A stretch of DNA of 64,000 nt from Humulus lupulus (lineage: Eukaryota > Streptophyta > Magnoliopsida > Rosales > Cannabaceae): positions 90,070,888-90,134,887 of the forward strand of contig NC_084796.1 in NCBI RefSeq assembly GCF_963169125.1. Direction: 5' to 3'. Positions 34,285 to 46,072 of the stretch are shown here, in pieces (position 1 is the stretch's first letter; every line of letters begins with the position of its first letter). The notes beneath the pieces were generated by a model that saw nothing but the letters and a program-made list of their open reading frames with translations, made no database searches and was not told the origin of the DNA. The translations under genes were made by a program, and so were the position numbers.

Positions 34285-37281
34285 GTAAATTTCTTCAACT
34301 TTCATGCTCTCTGACATGCCATGCATACTGTTACTTGCATGTTCTGAGCTCTGTAATTTTTTGTGTTCTTGGGTAGAAATGCATGAGGATTGTGTGTATA
34401 CCGATTGACGCTTGATAGGGTAGCGTAGTTTTTCTCTGTAGGAGTTAGGAGTCAGTTTGATAGTCAAGATCGTTGATTTAGGGCGTAAAATCAAAGTAAA
34501 AATTTGATTTTTAGGCTAGCTGAAAAACTGGGGTTTTCCCGCCCCTTCGGAGTCGAAAAAGCTTCTTTTTTTTTTCCAAAAAACTTGTTATTTTAGCTTT
34601 TCAATTTTTTTTTCAAACTGCACGCATAGGACTTAGTGTTTCTTGTTAGAATGCTGCTGGTCGTATACGCGAGCAACGTTATTCGAACTTTCAACATAAG
34701 CTCTTAAGCTGTGTGTCGTATCTCCTCCTTTCTCTGTTCGTAGCTTTCATGCAAGATCCTAGGGGAGGAGAAAGACCTATCGAAGACGACTTATTGGCTC
34801 AACTGCTTGAGGATGAGGAGCAACCATCGTCACTAATACCTGACATTCCATTTTCTCGTGTCACTTCAAACACTCCACCTGTCCATACTCAAAATATGGC
34901 TCGAGCTAAAACCAAAGCCCAGAAAAAGAAAAACCCTCAATCCTTCACATCAGCTTGCTCCTCTGGCTGAAATTCCCTCGACCAGTGGTCAAGCTAAAAA
35001 TATTCCTGACCCCAATATTCAAACACACGCTCAGCCCCGACATGCCATTCAACCGGATGTTGAGTGGTATTTAGTACCTGAGAGCCGAGTGACGATCAGG
35101 ATGATCGCCAACTACATCAGGAAGTATGGTCTTACAACCCAACCAAGATCAACGGGCGAACCTGCCCGGAGGCGCCTTTAGCGCCTGGTCGAGAATCCAC
35201 ATTGAGGCAGGGGCTACCTTGCCGCTTCATTCATTTTTCCAAGGGGTGGCCAACTATTTTGGAGTTGCCCCTTTCCAAATAACTCCAAATGGATATAGAC
35301 TACTTGCAGCACTCTATATCCTGTACAGCCACAAAAAATGGCCTGTGCCAACTCCTCATGAGGTTAACTACTTGTTTGACCTCAAGTCTAACCCCAACCA
35401 AGAAGGTACGAGGTTTTTTCATTTCTGTCATCAAGAAACTGGGCGCACCTTCCTGACTGACACCACCCATATATCGAATGTGGGGAGGTACTACCAAGAG
35501 TACTTCCTCACGATCGACATGGTTGCGCACAATCTGGCCTTCACGCAAGGAGGTAAGACCTTCGTACTACTGGCTGTTGATATTTATTTAGTGTTTTCCT
35601 CACTTTTTCTTAGACTTTTAATGCCTTTCAGGCCCATGGCTGAGATCAGCCCTCTTGCCTAGCATGACTGACGTAGAAAAAAACGTCAAACATCTGGTCA
35701 GAGAGGCTAACCTTAGGCTGGTTGGCCTTTTGGCCCCTCATCAGGACATGAGGGAGTCGACAGCGGGGAGTGCTATTGGCGGAGAAGTTCCTGAGCAGCA
35801 CCGAGGAGGGCCACCGGAGTGACAATCAGGGAACCTTCCAGCACCCCGCGAGCTGCTGCTCCCCCTGTCCCAAAGGGAAAAGGGAAAAAGAAAGCTACCG
35901 AACCCCTCTAGCCCCTCAACGAATCTTCAGATGAGAATGATACTGATCTCTTGCTCTTAGATAGCTTGCCAATTCCCTGTCACTTATTTGACGGGGACAA
36001 TAATTTTAAGTACGCTCCAAATTTAGATTCATCCTTCTTCATGCCAAAGAGTAAGTATAGCGACCAGTAATAATAGCTTGGGTATTTCACTTACAATTTT
36101 TTCTATTTCTTTTTCCTGATATGACATATTTAATTATTTATACTGTCTCATTGCTCGAATGTTTGCCTCTGTTTCAGATACGAACTCCGAGTATGTGTTC
36201 GACATTTACAGAGCCCTCGAGGCTCCCACGGCTCCCTCGAGAAAAAAGAAAATGAGCAAGAGGCATCCTGGAGAAAGCAGCAAAGTGCCTTAGGCTAAGA
36301 AGCCTCGCACTGCAGATGTCCCAGAGGACGGACCCTCAGCCAACGCAACTCCACCACCTTCTCCTCACAAGCACTAGACTCCCCCTGCTCTTGCTGGGTC
36401 GACTCCATCTCCAGTGGTCCCAACCGACCAGACTCAGCAGGACGGTCCTACTGCTACTGGGGGCGACATAACTGGTGATGCCTTCAGATCGGTCAAGGAC
36501 AGAGTCGCAAAAATTGTAAAGCACGACCGCTGCCTAGAGGCGATGGCTACGACAGAGACAATGGATGTCGACCAGATCCTAGCCCGCGCTTTTAATGAAT
36601 TTGTCAGTGTAAGCTATCTTTTTCTGCAGAGATGGCTTCTTGCGTAGTTTACCGTCAGTTTAATCTTTGCTCTAATCGCAGGCATTTCTGACCCTTACTG
36701 CCGGCCGGCTACGCTCGGGTACTATCACCGAGCAGTCTAGGTCCTTGGAGCAACAACATGCTGATGAACTCAAAGTTGTCGAAGCGAAATATGTTGAACA
36801 ACTTGCAGCAGTGCTCGAGGAGAAGAAAAAACTGGCTGAGGAGTTGAAGGAGAAGAAAAATTATCTGGATAAAGCCATCGAGCAGAGGGACCAGTTCAAA
36901 GATTTTAACCAGACTAACTACCGCGAGGCTAAAAAGCTCGAACAGGAGCTGCTCGCTAGCAGAGGGGAGACTAAAACCTTGGAGGGCCGGATCGAGAAGG
37001 TTGAGCCAACCAATGCCAGCAATTTAGAAAGGTACAAAAATGCCACAAGTAAGTGTTTTTATGATTTCTGGAAACACAACCAAGGGGCGGACTTCAGCTA
37101 CCTTCCTGAGCGCGCACGGCAGGCCGAGAAAGCCCGTTGCATGGCTCGAATGGCGGAGGAGGAGAGGGCAATAGTACCTGCCTCACCCGAAATCTCCTTG
37201 GCAACTGGCATGGATGGGGCAGACATTGAGGTTGCAGACATCATTGATCAGAGCCCTCCTCAAGATCCTCCGGCTCCTTAG
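34285..37281 (+). pseudogene. Opposite-strand multi-exon gene of the Retand element (putative gypsy-type transposon protein)
   Basis: Runs against gag-pol, between the end of pol and the 3' LTR. A likely 5'UTR intron (34285-34743) precedes the start at 34749 (MQDPRGGERPIEDD). The core at 35126-35550 reads AWSRIHIEAGATLPLHSFFQ, NGYRLLAALYILY and NVGRYYQEYFLT, which I recognise as the 'putative gypsy type transposon' domain (PF04195-like) of Tat elements. Intron-like joints follow near 35552-35630, 36050-36178 and 36607-36681. The last exon (to 37281) has a long Glu/Lys coiled coil (LEEKKKLAEELKEKKNY) and ends SKCFYDFWKHNQGADFSYLP with an acidic tail. Two frameshifts (about 34930 and 35130) and several stops disable it. 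Role unknown; Grande and related elements carry comparable antisense genes. Confidence 0.78.
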
Positions 37282-37954
37282 TCTTTTTCTTTTATTATTT
37301 TAAGTATTCCACCTACGGTTGTAGTGTAAAGACATCGATTTTTTATTGCTGCATGGGTAGCTTTTTTCCTTTTAATCAGACAATTACATCCGAGCAGTAT
37401 TGCTCGCGGTGTAAAGTAATCCGTTTTTGATATTATAACACTTTTTATTTTATTATAATACCTTGTTCACATGACCGAACTTAGCATAGCACTTTGGATT
37501 GATTTATCAAAATATAAATTTTGAAAAATACTCTATGTACCCTAGCATGCTTTGACTAAATTTTCTCATGTGTTTACATACCTTTTAACGATATGCTTTG
37601 CTTACTTGTACCTTATATGCCCCCCAAGTGATCGAGGAGCATTAGGTCCTTGGTCACTTGGCTTGACCAGAACCTGCTCGAACATTACTGCTTGTATCAA
37701 TATAATTGGAATTATAATACAGCAAAACAACACACGTAATGATCAAATACTTGTAATAAATAAAATAATTGGCAAGAAATGACTGGATGTGCACAGTCCC
37801 TTATATTTCTCGTAATAAATGGGCTAAACATGCCTATACGAGTGATCAATAAGATCTTACATTTATAAGCGATCAGTCACATAAGATGACCAACCCTTTT
37901 TCAAAACATGTAAAAAGTAAAATTAATACAAGCCAATTCTTTAAGAAGAATTGT
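37282..37954. other. Spacer between the convergent ends of pol and the opposite-strand gene
   Basis: AT-rich, no coding sequence recognised. Transcripts of gag-pol (minus) and of the opposite-strand gene (plus) would converge here, so polyadenylation signals of both probably lie in it (for example AATAAA at 37758 on the plus strand). Confidence 0.5.
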
Positions 37955-40900
37955 TTATTGGTAATACTTGCGCAAGTGTTCTCCATTCCAATAGCGAGGA
38001 ACAAGATCTCTGTTTTAGTGTGCAAGTTTATAGGTGCCAGGGTGAAGGACTTCATCAATCTGGTATGGCCCTTCCCAATTAGGTCCGAGAACTACAGCAG
38101 CTTGGTCGCGGGTGTTTAGAAAAACTCTTCGGAGTATAAGATCTCCAACATTGAACTTTCTTTCTCGCACTTTAGAGTTGAAATATCAGGCGACCTTCTG
38201 CTGGTACGCAGATACTCGAAGTTGGGCTTGTTCACGTTTCTCATCGATTGAGTCCAGGGATTCCATCAATAGCTGGCTGTTCGAATCTTGATCGTACGTT
38301 ATTCTGCGATGCGAAGGCAGACCTAACTCAACAGGAAACATAGCTTCATATCCATAAGCCAAAGAGAATGGAGTATGACCCGTTGCTATTCGGTGGAAAG
38401 TTCTGTACGACCAGAGTACTTCAGGCAATTGTTCTGGCCATGCCCCCTTAGCTTCTTCTAGCCTTTTCTTCAGTGTATCCTTCAGTGTTTTATTAACTGC
38501 TTCAACTTGTCCATTTTCTTGGGGATGAGCGACTGAAGAGAAGCTCTTGATAATACCATGCCGCTCGCAGAAATCCGTGAATAAATCACTGTCAAACTAG
38601 ATGCCATTATCCGAGACAATCTTCCTTGGAAATCCATAGCGACAAATAATATTTTTGATCACAAAATCTAGCACTTTCTTGGTCGTTATGGTTGCCAGCG
38701 GTTCAGCGTCGGCCCATTTGGTGAAGTAGTCGACGACAACCACATCATATTTGACAACGCCTTTTCCCGTGGGCAAAGATCCGATAAGGTCGATACCCCA
38801 AACTGCAAACGGCCATGGGCTTTGCATTTGCTTAAGCTCATTAGGGGCTACTCGTGGGATTTTTGAGAATCTTTGGCATTTATCACACTTCCACACGTAT
38901 TCCATCGAGTCTTCATTCATCGTTGGCCAGAATATATCCTTGCCTTAGGATCTTTTTTGACAAACTTTGCCCCCCAGCCTGGTCTCCACAAAAACCTTCG
39001 TGTACCACTTTCATCAACTCTTTGGATTTCTTCTTTGTAATACATCTAAGGAGTGGCATTGAGTATCCCCTTCAGTACAGGATTCCATCGACCAGGATAT
39101 ACCTAGCAGCTTGGCGCTGAAGGGTCCAGGCTTTGTTTCGGTCCGTCGGTAACATGTCGTTCAATAGATACTCTACATATGGTTCCATCAACGTATTTGC
39201 CATCTAGATTACCAGAGTGGTCTCTACTGTTTGGATGCTTGGTACATATAGTCGCTCAACTGGCACTATGTTCAGAGTATTAGCATTCTTTGCACTTGCC
39301 AATTTTGCCAAAGCGTCCGCGTTGGAATTCTGATCAGGAGGGACTTGCTGGAGACTGTATCTATCGAACTGGGCTAACAGATCCTTTATTTTGTTCATAT
39401 AGGCAACCATCTTCAATCCTCGCGCCTGGTACTCTCCCAGGACATGATTCACCACTAGCTGAGAATCACTATAGATGTCAAGCATTTTTATATTCATATC
39501 CTTGGCTAACCGCAATCTAGCGAGCAGTGCTTCATATTCGGCCTCATTGTTAGAAGCAGTGAAGCCAAATCTGATTGCACAGTAAAATCGATGCCATTCT
39601 GGCGTTATCAGTATTACTCCTGCCCCAACGTGGGACTCGTTAGAAGGACCATCCGTAAATAATTTCTACGTGGGTACTTGGATTTGACACTCAGGCTCGC
39701 TGGGCTCTTCAGTCTGCTCGCCACTCGTGAGCTATGTGAGTTCTAGGATGAAGTCAGCCAAGGCTTGTCCTTTTATCGCTGTTCGCGGCAAGTAAGATAT
39801 GTCAAACTGCCCGAGTTCGATTGTCCACTATAGCAATCTACCAGCAGCCTCTGGCTTTTGCAGGATTTTTCGAAGAGGCTGGTCGGTCAAGACTGTAATT
39901 GGATGAGCTTGGAAGAAAGGCCGCAGCTTCCTAGAGGCCAATACTAGGCAGTAGGCTAGCTTCTTGATGGCCGGGTACCGCTGCTATGTTCCGATCAGCC
40001 TTTTGCTTACGTAGTAGACAACCTTCTGCACACCTTCTTCTCTTACTAAAGTAGCACTAGCAGCGTATTCAGTGATTGCCATGTAGATGAACAAAGTTTC
40101 TTTATCGACCGGCTTTAATAGGATGGGTGGTTGCACCATATGTGTTTTTAGTGCTTGAAAGGCCTGTTCCCACTCATCTATCCATTCAAATTTCTTATTG
40201 CCTCTTAGTAGATTGAAAAATGGGACGCACTTGTCTGTCGATTTCGAAATGAATCTACTAAGAGCAGCAATCCTCCCGGTCAGGTTTTGAACATCTTTAA
40301 TCTTTACTTGCGATTTCATCTCGATCAGGGCATTAATTTTCTCGGGATTGGCTTCAATTCCTCTTGAGTTAACTATAAATCCAAAGAACTTCCCTGATCC
40401 TACTACGAAGGAGCATTTAAGGGGATTTAACTTCATCCAATATTTATTCAGGATGTTGAAGCATTCCTGCAAATCCCTTACATGCCCTTCTGCTTTCTTT
40501 GACTTAACCAGCATGTCGTCGACGTAGACCTCCATGTTTGTGCCGATCAGCTACTTTAACATGTGGTTGACGAGTCTCAAGTAAGTCGCACCAGCGTTTT
40601 TCAAACCGAAGGGCATCACCTTGTAACAGTAGAGCCCTGTATCAGTCCGAAAGCTAGTGTGATCCTCATCAGGGGGATGCATACTGATTTGATTATACCC
40701 AGAGTATGCATCCATAAAGGAGAGGATCTCATGCCCTGCAGTGGTGTCGACCAGCTGGTCGATCTTGGGGAGTGGGAAACAATCTTTGGGGCACGCTTTA
40801 TTTAGGTCTGTAAAATCCACACACGTACTCCACTTGCCATTCGGCTTGGGTACTAGTACGAGATTAGAAACCCACGATGGATAAAAACTCCACCCTGATG

Positions 40901-42050
40901 AACCCATTCTCCTTCAGCTTTTCGACTTCATCTTTCAAGGCCTTTTATCTATCTTTGTCAAGAAGCCTTCTTTTTTGTTGCACTAGTGGAAAGCTTTTAT
41001 CGATGTTCAGGATATGGCTGATGATTGTAGGATCTATCCCGACCATGTCTTTGTGTGACCAGGCAAAGACCTCCTAGTTCCTCCTTAAGAACTCCAGCAG
41101 TGCTTGTTTTGTTGTTGTCTCTAAGTTTTTACCGACTTTCACAACTCTGGTCAGATTTTCCTCATCGAGTTGGACCTCTTCAAGGTCCTCGACGGGTCCC
41201 ACTTCTTCTTCAAAACCCCCAAAGCGAAGATCTAAGTCCCTATCCTCACTTTGGTTAACGCCTTGTTTGGTGAGATTATCACCCGAGTGGGCCTGAACAT
41301 CAGTCGCCATTTGCAACTCCATTCCGGTGGCATCTCTCGATACACCCTTCTTCGCCTTGGTGATCGAGGCGTTGTAGCACTCCGTCGCTTCCCTCTGGTT
41401 TCCCAAAACACATCCTATTCCTGCGTCCATTGGGAATTTCATAGCGAGGCGCCATATAGAGGTGACGGCTTGTAGGTCGACCAAAACTGGCCTCCCTATC
41501 ACAGCAAAGGACAATCAACTACTATAAAAGTAGTGAGTAATGTCCTTTTAGCAGGTGCAGTGCCTGCTGTGATTGGGAGTCTAATCGACCCTGTTTGGGC
41601 GAGCCCTTCTCTGGAAAAACCATAAATGGTTTGGTTGCGTGGTTCCAGGTCTTTCACGAACAACTTCATCCTTTCCAGCGAAGACTTGTATTGGATGTTA
41701 ACCGAACATCCTGTATCGACCAACACCCTTTTCACTATCATGTTTGCGATCTGTACGTCCACGACCAGCGGATCAGAGTGTGGGAATCGCACGTCCTGGG
41801 CATCGTCGTCAGAGAAGGTGATCAGTTCCTCTTCTGTTCGAGCCTTTTTTGGTGCTTGATCCTCAACACTCATCATCTCGATATCCTGGTCGTGGCGCAG
41901 GGTTAGAGCATATCGTTCCCTCACTTTCCCACTATCTTTTGCAAGATGTGGGCCTCCGCAGATGGTGAGTAGGGTACCTGCTACAAGAGCTGGCTGTAAA
42001 GGTGGCGAGCATTGGCGTGCAGGCATCGACTCGTTGCCACCTTGACCCTC
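37955..42050 (-). pseudogene. Retand pol: protease, RT, two RNases H, integrase
   Basis: Minus-strand blocks in order. Protease 42026-41499 has RVLVDTGCSVN as its D-T-G site. A linker at 41514-41074 reads VDLQAVTSIWRLAMKFP, GIGCVLGNQ and TECYNASI. RT is at 40907-39984 with DFTDLNKACPKDCFPLP, SFMDAYSGYNQI and the catalytic VYVDDMLVKS. The first RNase H is around 40150-39800. A second, archaeal-type RNase H (about 39640-39204) has SNNEAEYEALLARLRLA, DIYSDSQLVV and NADALAKLAS. Integrase 38920-38015 has KCDKCQRFSK for the zinc finger, GIDLIGSLP and IVSDNGI of the core, and LILRRV...GPNWEGPYQI at the C-terminus. The final stop is near 37955. Stops break it at least at 41074, 40907-40535, 39204, 38597 and 38186. 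The dual RNase H is diagnostic for Tat. Confidence 0.88.
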
Positions 42051-44183
42051 TCATTGAGAACCTCCCGCGGCTCGTACAAATCTTCTTAAATGTCTCTGCC
42101 TTATCAGGAACTCAATTTCATCCTTCAGCTGGTTACACTCGTTAGTGTCGTGCCCGTAATCGTTGTGAAAATGGCAGAACATTGTTGCATCTCTCTTGGA
42201 GATATCTTTTCTTATAGGGATAGGTCGTTTGTAGGGCACACTCGAGCTGGTCGCCTGGTAGACCTCAACTCGGCTTTCAATAAGGGCAGTGTAGTTGATG
42301 AATCTCGGTTCATACCGATAACTTTTGGAGCGCTTACTCTCGGAGGTCGAGGGTTCGTTGTTCGCCCGTTTCCCACCATTTCTACCATTGCCATTCCCGT
42401 TACCTTTGCCGTTGGCATTGGGTTTTTCGGACCCATTGGAGGCTTTGGCGGGCTCTTCCTTGGGCCCCTTGTCTTTTGTTGGTGATTTCCCTTCGTTGGC
42501 AATCGCATCTTCGAGCTTGATGTACCTATTAGCTCGATCTAAGAATTCTTGGGTGCTTCTTACCCCATTCTTTTTGAGGCTGCTCCAGAGAGGTGAATGG
42601 TGTCTAACCCCAGCAGTTAGGGCCATCATCTTACCTTCATCGCCCATAGTTTTGGCTCTAGCTGCAGCTCACTTGAAGCGCTGAACATACTCTTTCAAAT
42701 GCTCTCCCTCTTTTTGGCGTATCTCGACCAATTGGTTTGCCTTAGTGGGGTGCACACGACCTGCATAGAAATGTCCGTAGAACTCCTTTACAAACATTGC
42801 CCATGATACTATACTAGCAAGATGAAACTTAAAGAACCACTCCTGGGCAGTGTCAGATAATGTTGCCGAGAAGATGAAGCAGCGGGCATCGTCTGAGACC
42901 TTTTGTATATCCATTTGTATCTCAAACTTATTAACGTGAGATACTGGGTCTCCATACCCATTGACATTTGGCAGTGCTGGCATCTTGAACTTACTGGCGG
43001 TTTCAGCCACAGTAATCCTTTGTATGAAGGGGGTGCCTCTCCTCCAATCGTACTCAATGTGAAATGTTCGCCCCCCGACCAGCTGCTGCATCGCCTGGTT
43101 CAGGGAATCAATTTGAGCCTGAACAACTTCTGGGATTGCTGGGGTCTTTGATGCCGGGGGAATGTACTCATCATGCCTTTCTCGACGGTCGTTAAGCATG
43201 TCCCTCAGATCATGGTCTCTTCATCGCTGCTCACTGGCTCCAAGTCGACTAAAGACGTTATTTTTCTTGGGCTGCCCCCCAGAATTATGGCCCGCTGGTC
43301 AGCCTTTTCTCGGTGGGGGGCTCCTACCTCCACCACTTTCTTCATTCCTCTGACCAGCGTTTCTTCAGTCGGAGTCGGCTTCATTGTAGTCGTGGCCATC
43401 TCTGAATCGTGGCTGACTATGGTGCGACAGACTATTCACTTTGTTGCCTCCATGGGCTGGCATTTCCCGAGTGTTTGGGGGAGGCTTGCACTGGTCGGTG
43501 GGTCCTTGTGCATTGTTATATCGTGGGGGGCCCCTGACCGTAGAGCCTATCTCTGAGTTCCTCTTGTTGGCAGAAAGACTCTGCCCCCTGCTCGGTGGAT
43601 GTGGCTCTTCATCCCCTGGGCGTCTAGGGCTGCGGGACAGTTGCCCAGTCCTATTCTGCCTTAGGTGCGGGGGATTTCCTTGAACAGCCTGAGATGGAGG
43701 CTGATGCTCAGGATCCCTAGGTGGGACATCATCCTAAGCCACAGGTGGCTGCTCCCGCCTTTGAGGGCTTACTGGTTGGAGCAGAGGACTGGGATAAGGA
43801 CCCCTTTGAGGTGGCCTGTTTGGTGGCTAATCTTGCTGGGAGGCTGGCGCAGCCTGATTCCTAGCCAGCTGGATGGCTGCTTCAAGGGCAACCATGGCTT
43901 CCCTCTATCGATGGTCCATCTCAGCCTGCCACTCGCTCAGTTCCTGACGTTGGCGCTCTACTTCTCTTTGCTGCCACGCCATTATCTCGGCAGCATTTTC
44001 TTGAGTGGCACTCAGATTGGCCAACTTATCCTGCAACACCCCTATTGTTGCCTTTAGGGTCTCAGATTCTAACTCCTCCTCACCAAGCTCCAAATGCGGT
44101 TCATCCTCAGCCACATTTGGGGGAGGAGGCTGGGATGATGCAGCGCCAGCGGCCTGTCCGGTTTTCTTGGATGTTTTTGCCAT
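42051..44183 (-). pseudogene. Retand gag
   Basis: Starts at 44183, 38 bp inside the 5' LTR edge, with MAKTSKKTGQAAGAASSQPP, followed by a Gln/Glu-rich helical segment. The retrotransposon gag core is at about 43050-42670 (FKMPALPNVNGYGDPVSHVN, then AQEWFFKF and EFYGHFYAGR). The nucleic-acid-binding end has a Lys/Gly/Asn-rich stretch and a single CHFHNDYGHDTNEC knuckle at about 42180-42140. In-frame stops lie near 43905, 43820, 43730, about 43370 and 42669. The last is TGA in a position where CGA would fit. It makes the capsid-like shell in intact relatives; this copy cannot. Confidence 0.88.
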
Positions 44184-44199
44184 TAGATTCTTTCACAAG

Positions 44200-44217
44200 C
44201 TCTCAATGAAAGCACCA
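44200..44217 (-). other. Retand primer binding site
   Basis: On the minus strand, three bases after the LTR, TGGTGCTTTCATTGAGAG begins with the TGG expected of a PBS. The primer tRNA is not identified from sequence alone. Confidence 0.55.
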
Positions 44218-44220
44218 GAA

Positions 44221-44826
44221 TGTTGGCCTTCAAATTAGCCAACATCGCGGAGTCAAATATACGACACAAAAATAGAACAATGCTTGAAAAGAAAATCTAA
44301 TGGAAAGTAAAGAACACCAAGAATAATAGTGGTTCGGCCCCAAAGATTGGTAATGACCTACGTCCACATGATACTATTATTAGTGTTGAGCTTCAAAGGT
44401 GTGATCAAAGAACTAGGGTTCTTGAGTTTCACAAAACCTTAGAAGGAGAAACAATACAGATGATGGATAACAGCAATACAACTCTCTTTCTCTCAGATCA
44501 GAAAAGATGAGTCGAAGAAAGATCCCCCCTTGAGCTATTTCTTGTATATTTATAGGCTCAAGGAAGGTTACATGAGTCAATTAATCTTATCTTTCCTTAA
44601 TAAACGGATAGTCAAGTTATAATGAAGAGATATTCTCGGCTATCATTACAACTATACAAATTTATACATAAATAAGTGGAGTATACGACCAGGCTGGTCG
44701 TATATAAAACTTGAACCTCGCATATGGAAGTGTCTCTGGTCGATAGGCGAGCAGCATCTCTGCCACGTGTTGGCCACATGTTGAAAAATCTTGCCGCGTC
44801 ATCCACGACTGTTTTTTGGATAAACA
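44221..44826 (-). repeat. Retand element, 5' LTR (606 bp)
   Basis: Plus-strand edges TGTTGGCCTTC and TTGGATAAACA. It pairs with 33269-33874. On the minus strand it is followed by the PBS and gag start. Confidence 0.92.
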
Positions 44827-44854
44827 CATTTATTTGTTTTATGTGCAGGAAAAC

Positions 44855-46072
44855 TGTAACGCCTTGGTTACCCCAGAACAGTTACGGTGAACGATGAACC
44901 GTGAATTTAACTCGCTACCCGAGTTCTTTGGTTAAAAAAACGTGCTTCTAGGTGTTGTTAATAGGTTAAGGTGAAAAACCAATCAAAAGGAAAGGATATA
45001 TTTTATTTAAAACATAAAACTGTTCATGGGCCCATCAAAACATTTACAAGTTATTTACAACTCAAAATGGTCATTACTGTTTAAAATTTACAACACGCCG
45101 ACCTAATCGGCAAAAATAGAGTAAACCCCCTAGTTCCTCTGAGAACTCCTGGGCCGTGGTGGTCAGGCGACCGCATATGTACACAACACCACCTAAGCTC
45201 TCGACTCAAGGCTGTGTGAGCTTCTCTTTTCCTTTACCTGCACCACATAGAACCCATGAGCAAAAGCCCAGCAAGAAAACAAAATATCGCATGAATATAA
45301 TATCAACAATGATCGTAATAATCATTCAGGACCTTGAGTCCAAAATAAAGAAGTGACAGTTGGAAAGTCACTAAGGTGGGTTCCGTTCCCATTAGTCATG
45401 TGATGATAGGGTCACTTGGGCTTTACAAATAAGTGATCCTTTCACTAGCTTATCAAGATAGGTGCTCGATGAACTAGTCATCAATATAACCTACCGCATG
45501 ACCATAGAGTCACAACCATGGGATTTTGCTCCCTAGCCACGTGACAAGCAGTCACCTAAGCCTAAGACCCTGACTCTGAGAAACTAGTCCTAGACTTGTC
45601 AAGCGCTTATAATTTTCATCGAACTTAGGGTTGGTCCAGCAATAATGCTCCTAGAGTAATTCAATGGTGATATCGACTAGATGTAATCTTTTATCAGCCC
45701 TGCGTTCATGTCGCTTATGCCTTTTCTGACTCAGTAATACGCGACCAATGCCGACCCTGACTAATCAGTGCCATACACAAATAAGCAAGATCTGCTAAGC
45801 ATTTAATATGCAATCAATGTCCACATTCTATATCCTACATGCCTCAACACAATCACGCATGTCATATATACAGGGTGCAGTTTTCTTACCTCTGATTTGA
45901 GCGAGAGTTAATATAAGAACGACCTTTGAGAATGATCAACCTTTAAGTTCCTTAATGGTCACCTAGTCATAACCAAATACGGGACACCATCAATAAAATG
46001 GATAACAAAAGGTTCCCGAACCAAGATCTAGCCTTTGGGACATCGAATCCCACTAATCCGGGTAGTAGGAGC
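44855..46072 (-). repeat. Gypsy LTR H, first segment
   Basis: Begins TGTAACGCCTTGG at 44855 inside the LTR E2 remnant (left flank AAAAC). It is related to the LTR at 46073 but clearly different. The minus orientation is suggested by the GAGC-AAAGCCCAGCAAG block (45257-45280), the reverse of the GCTGGGC-TTAGGCTC landmark. It is split at 46072 by the element 46073-55342; TSD GGAGC (46068-46072) is shared with 55343-55347. Confidence 0.75.

Larger units (their letters stand above)
33269..44826 (-). mobile_element. Tat/Retand-like Ty3/Gypsy retrotransposon (11.6 kb)
   Basis: Two 606-bp LTRs bound it (33269-33874 and 44221-44826). Flanks CCTTT and CATTT form a near-perfect TSD. The minus orientation follows from gag starting next to the right LTR, the PBS below 44220 and the polypurine tract above 33874. 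Gene order on the minus strand is gag, protease, RT, RNase H, a second RNase H of the archaeal type, integrase. The dual RNase H, a CHFHNDYGH-type zinc knuckle, and an opposite-strand ORF between pol and the 3' LTR point to the Tat lineage (Retand-like). Many internal stops make it defective. It inserted into the LTR E2. Confidence 0.9.

Noticed and set aside
42090..43560. Several plus-strand ORFs of 80-131 codons over the Retand gag
   Set aside because: They are antisense shadows of the GC-rich gag region; the true coding strand has zinc knuckle and gag motifs.
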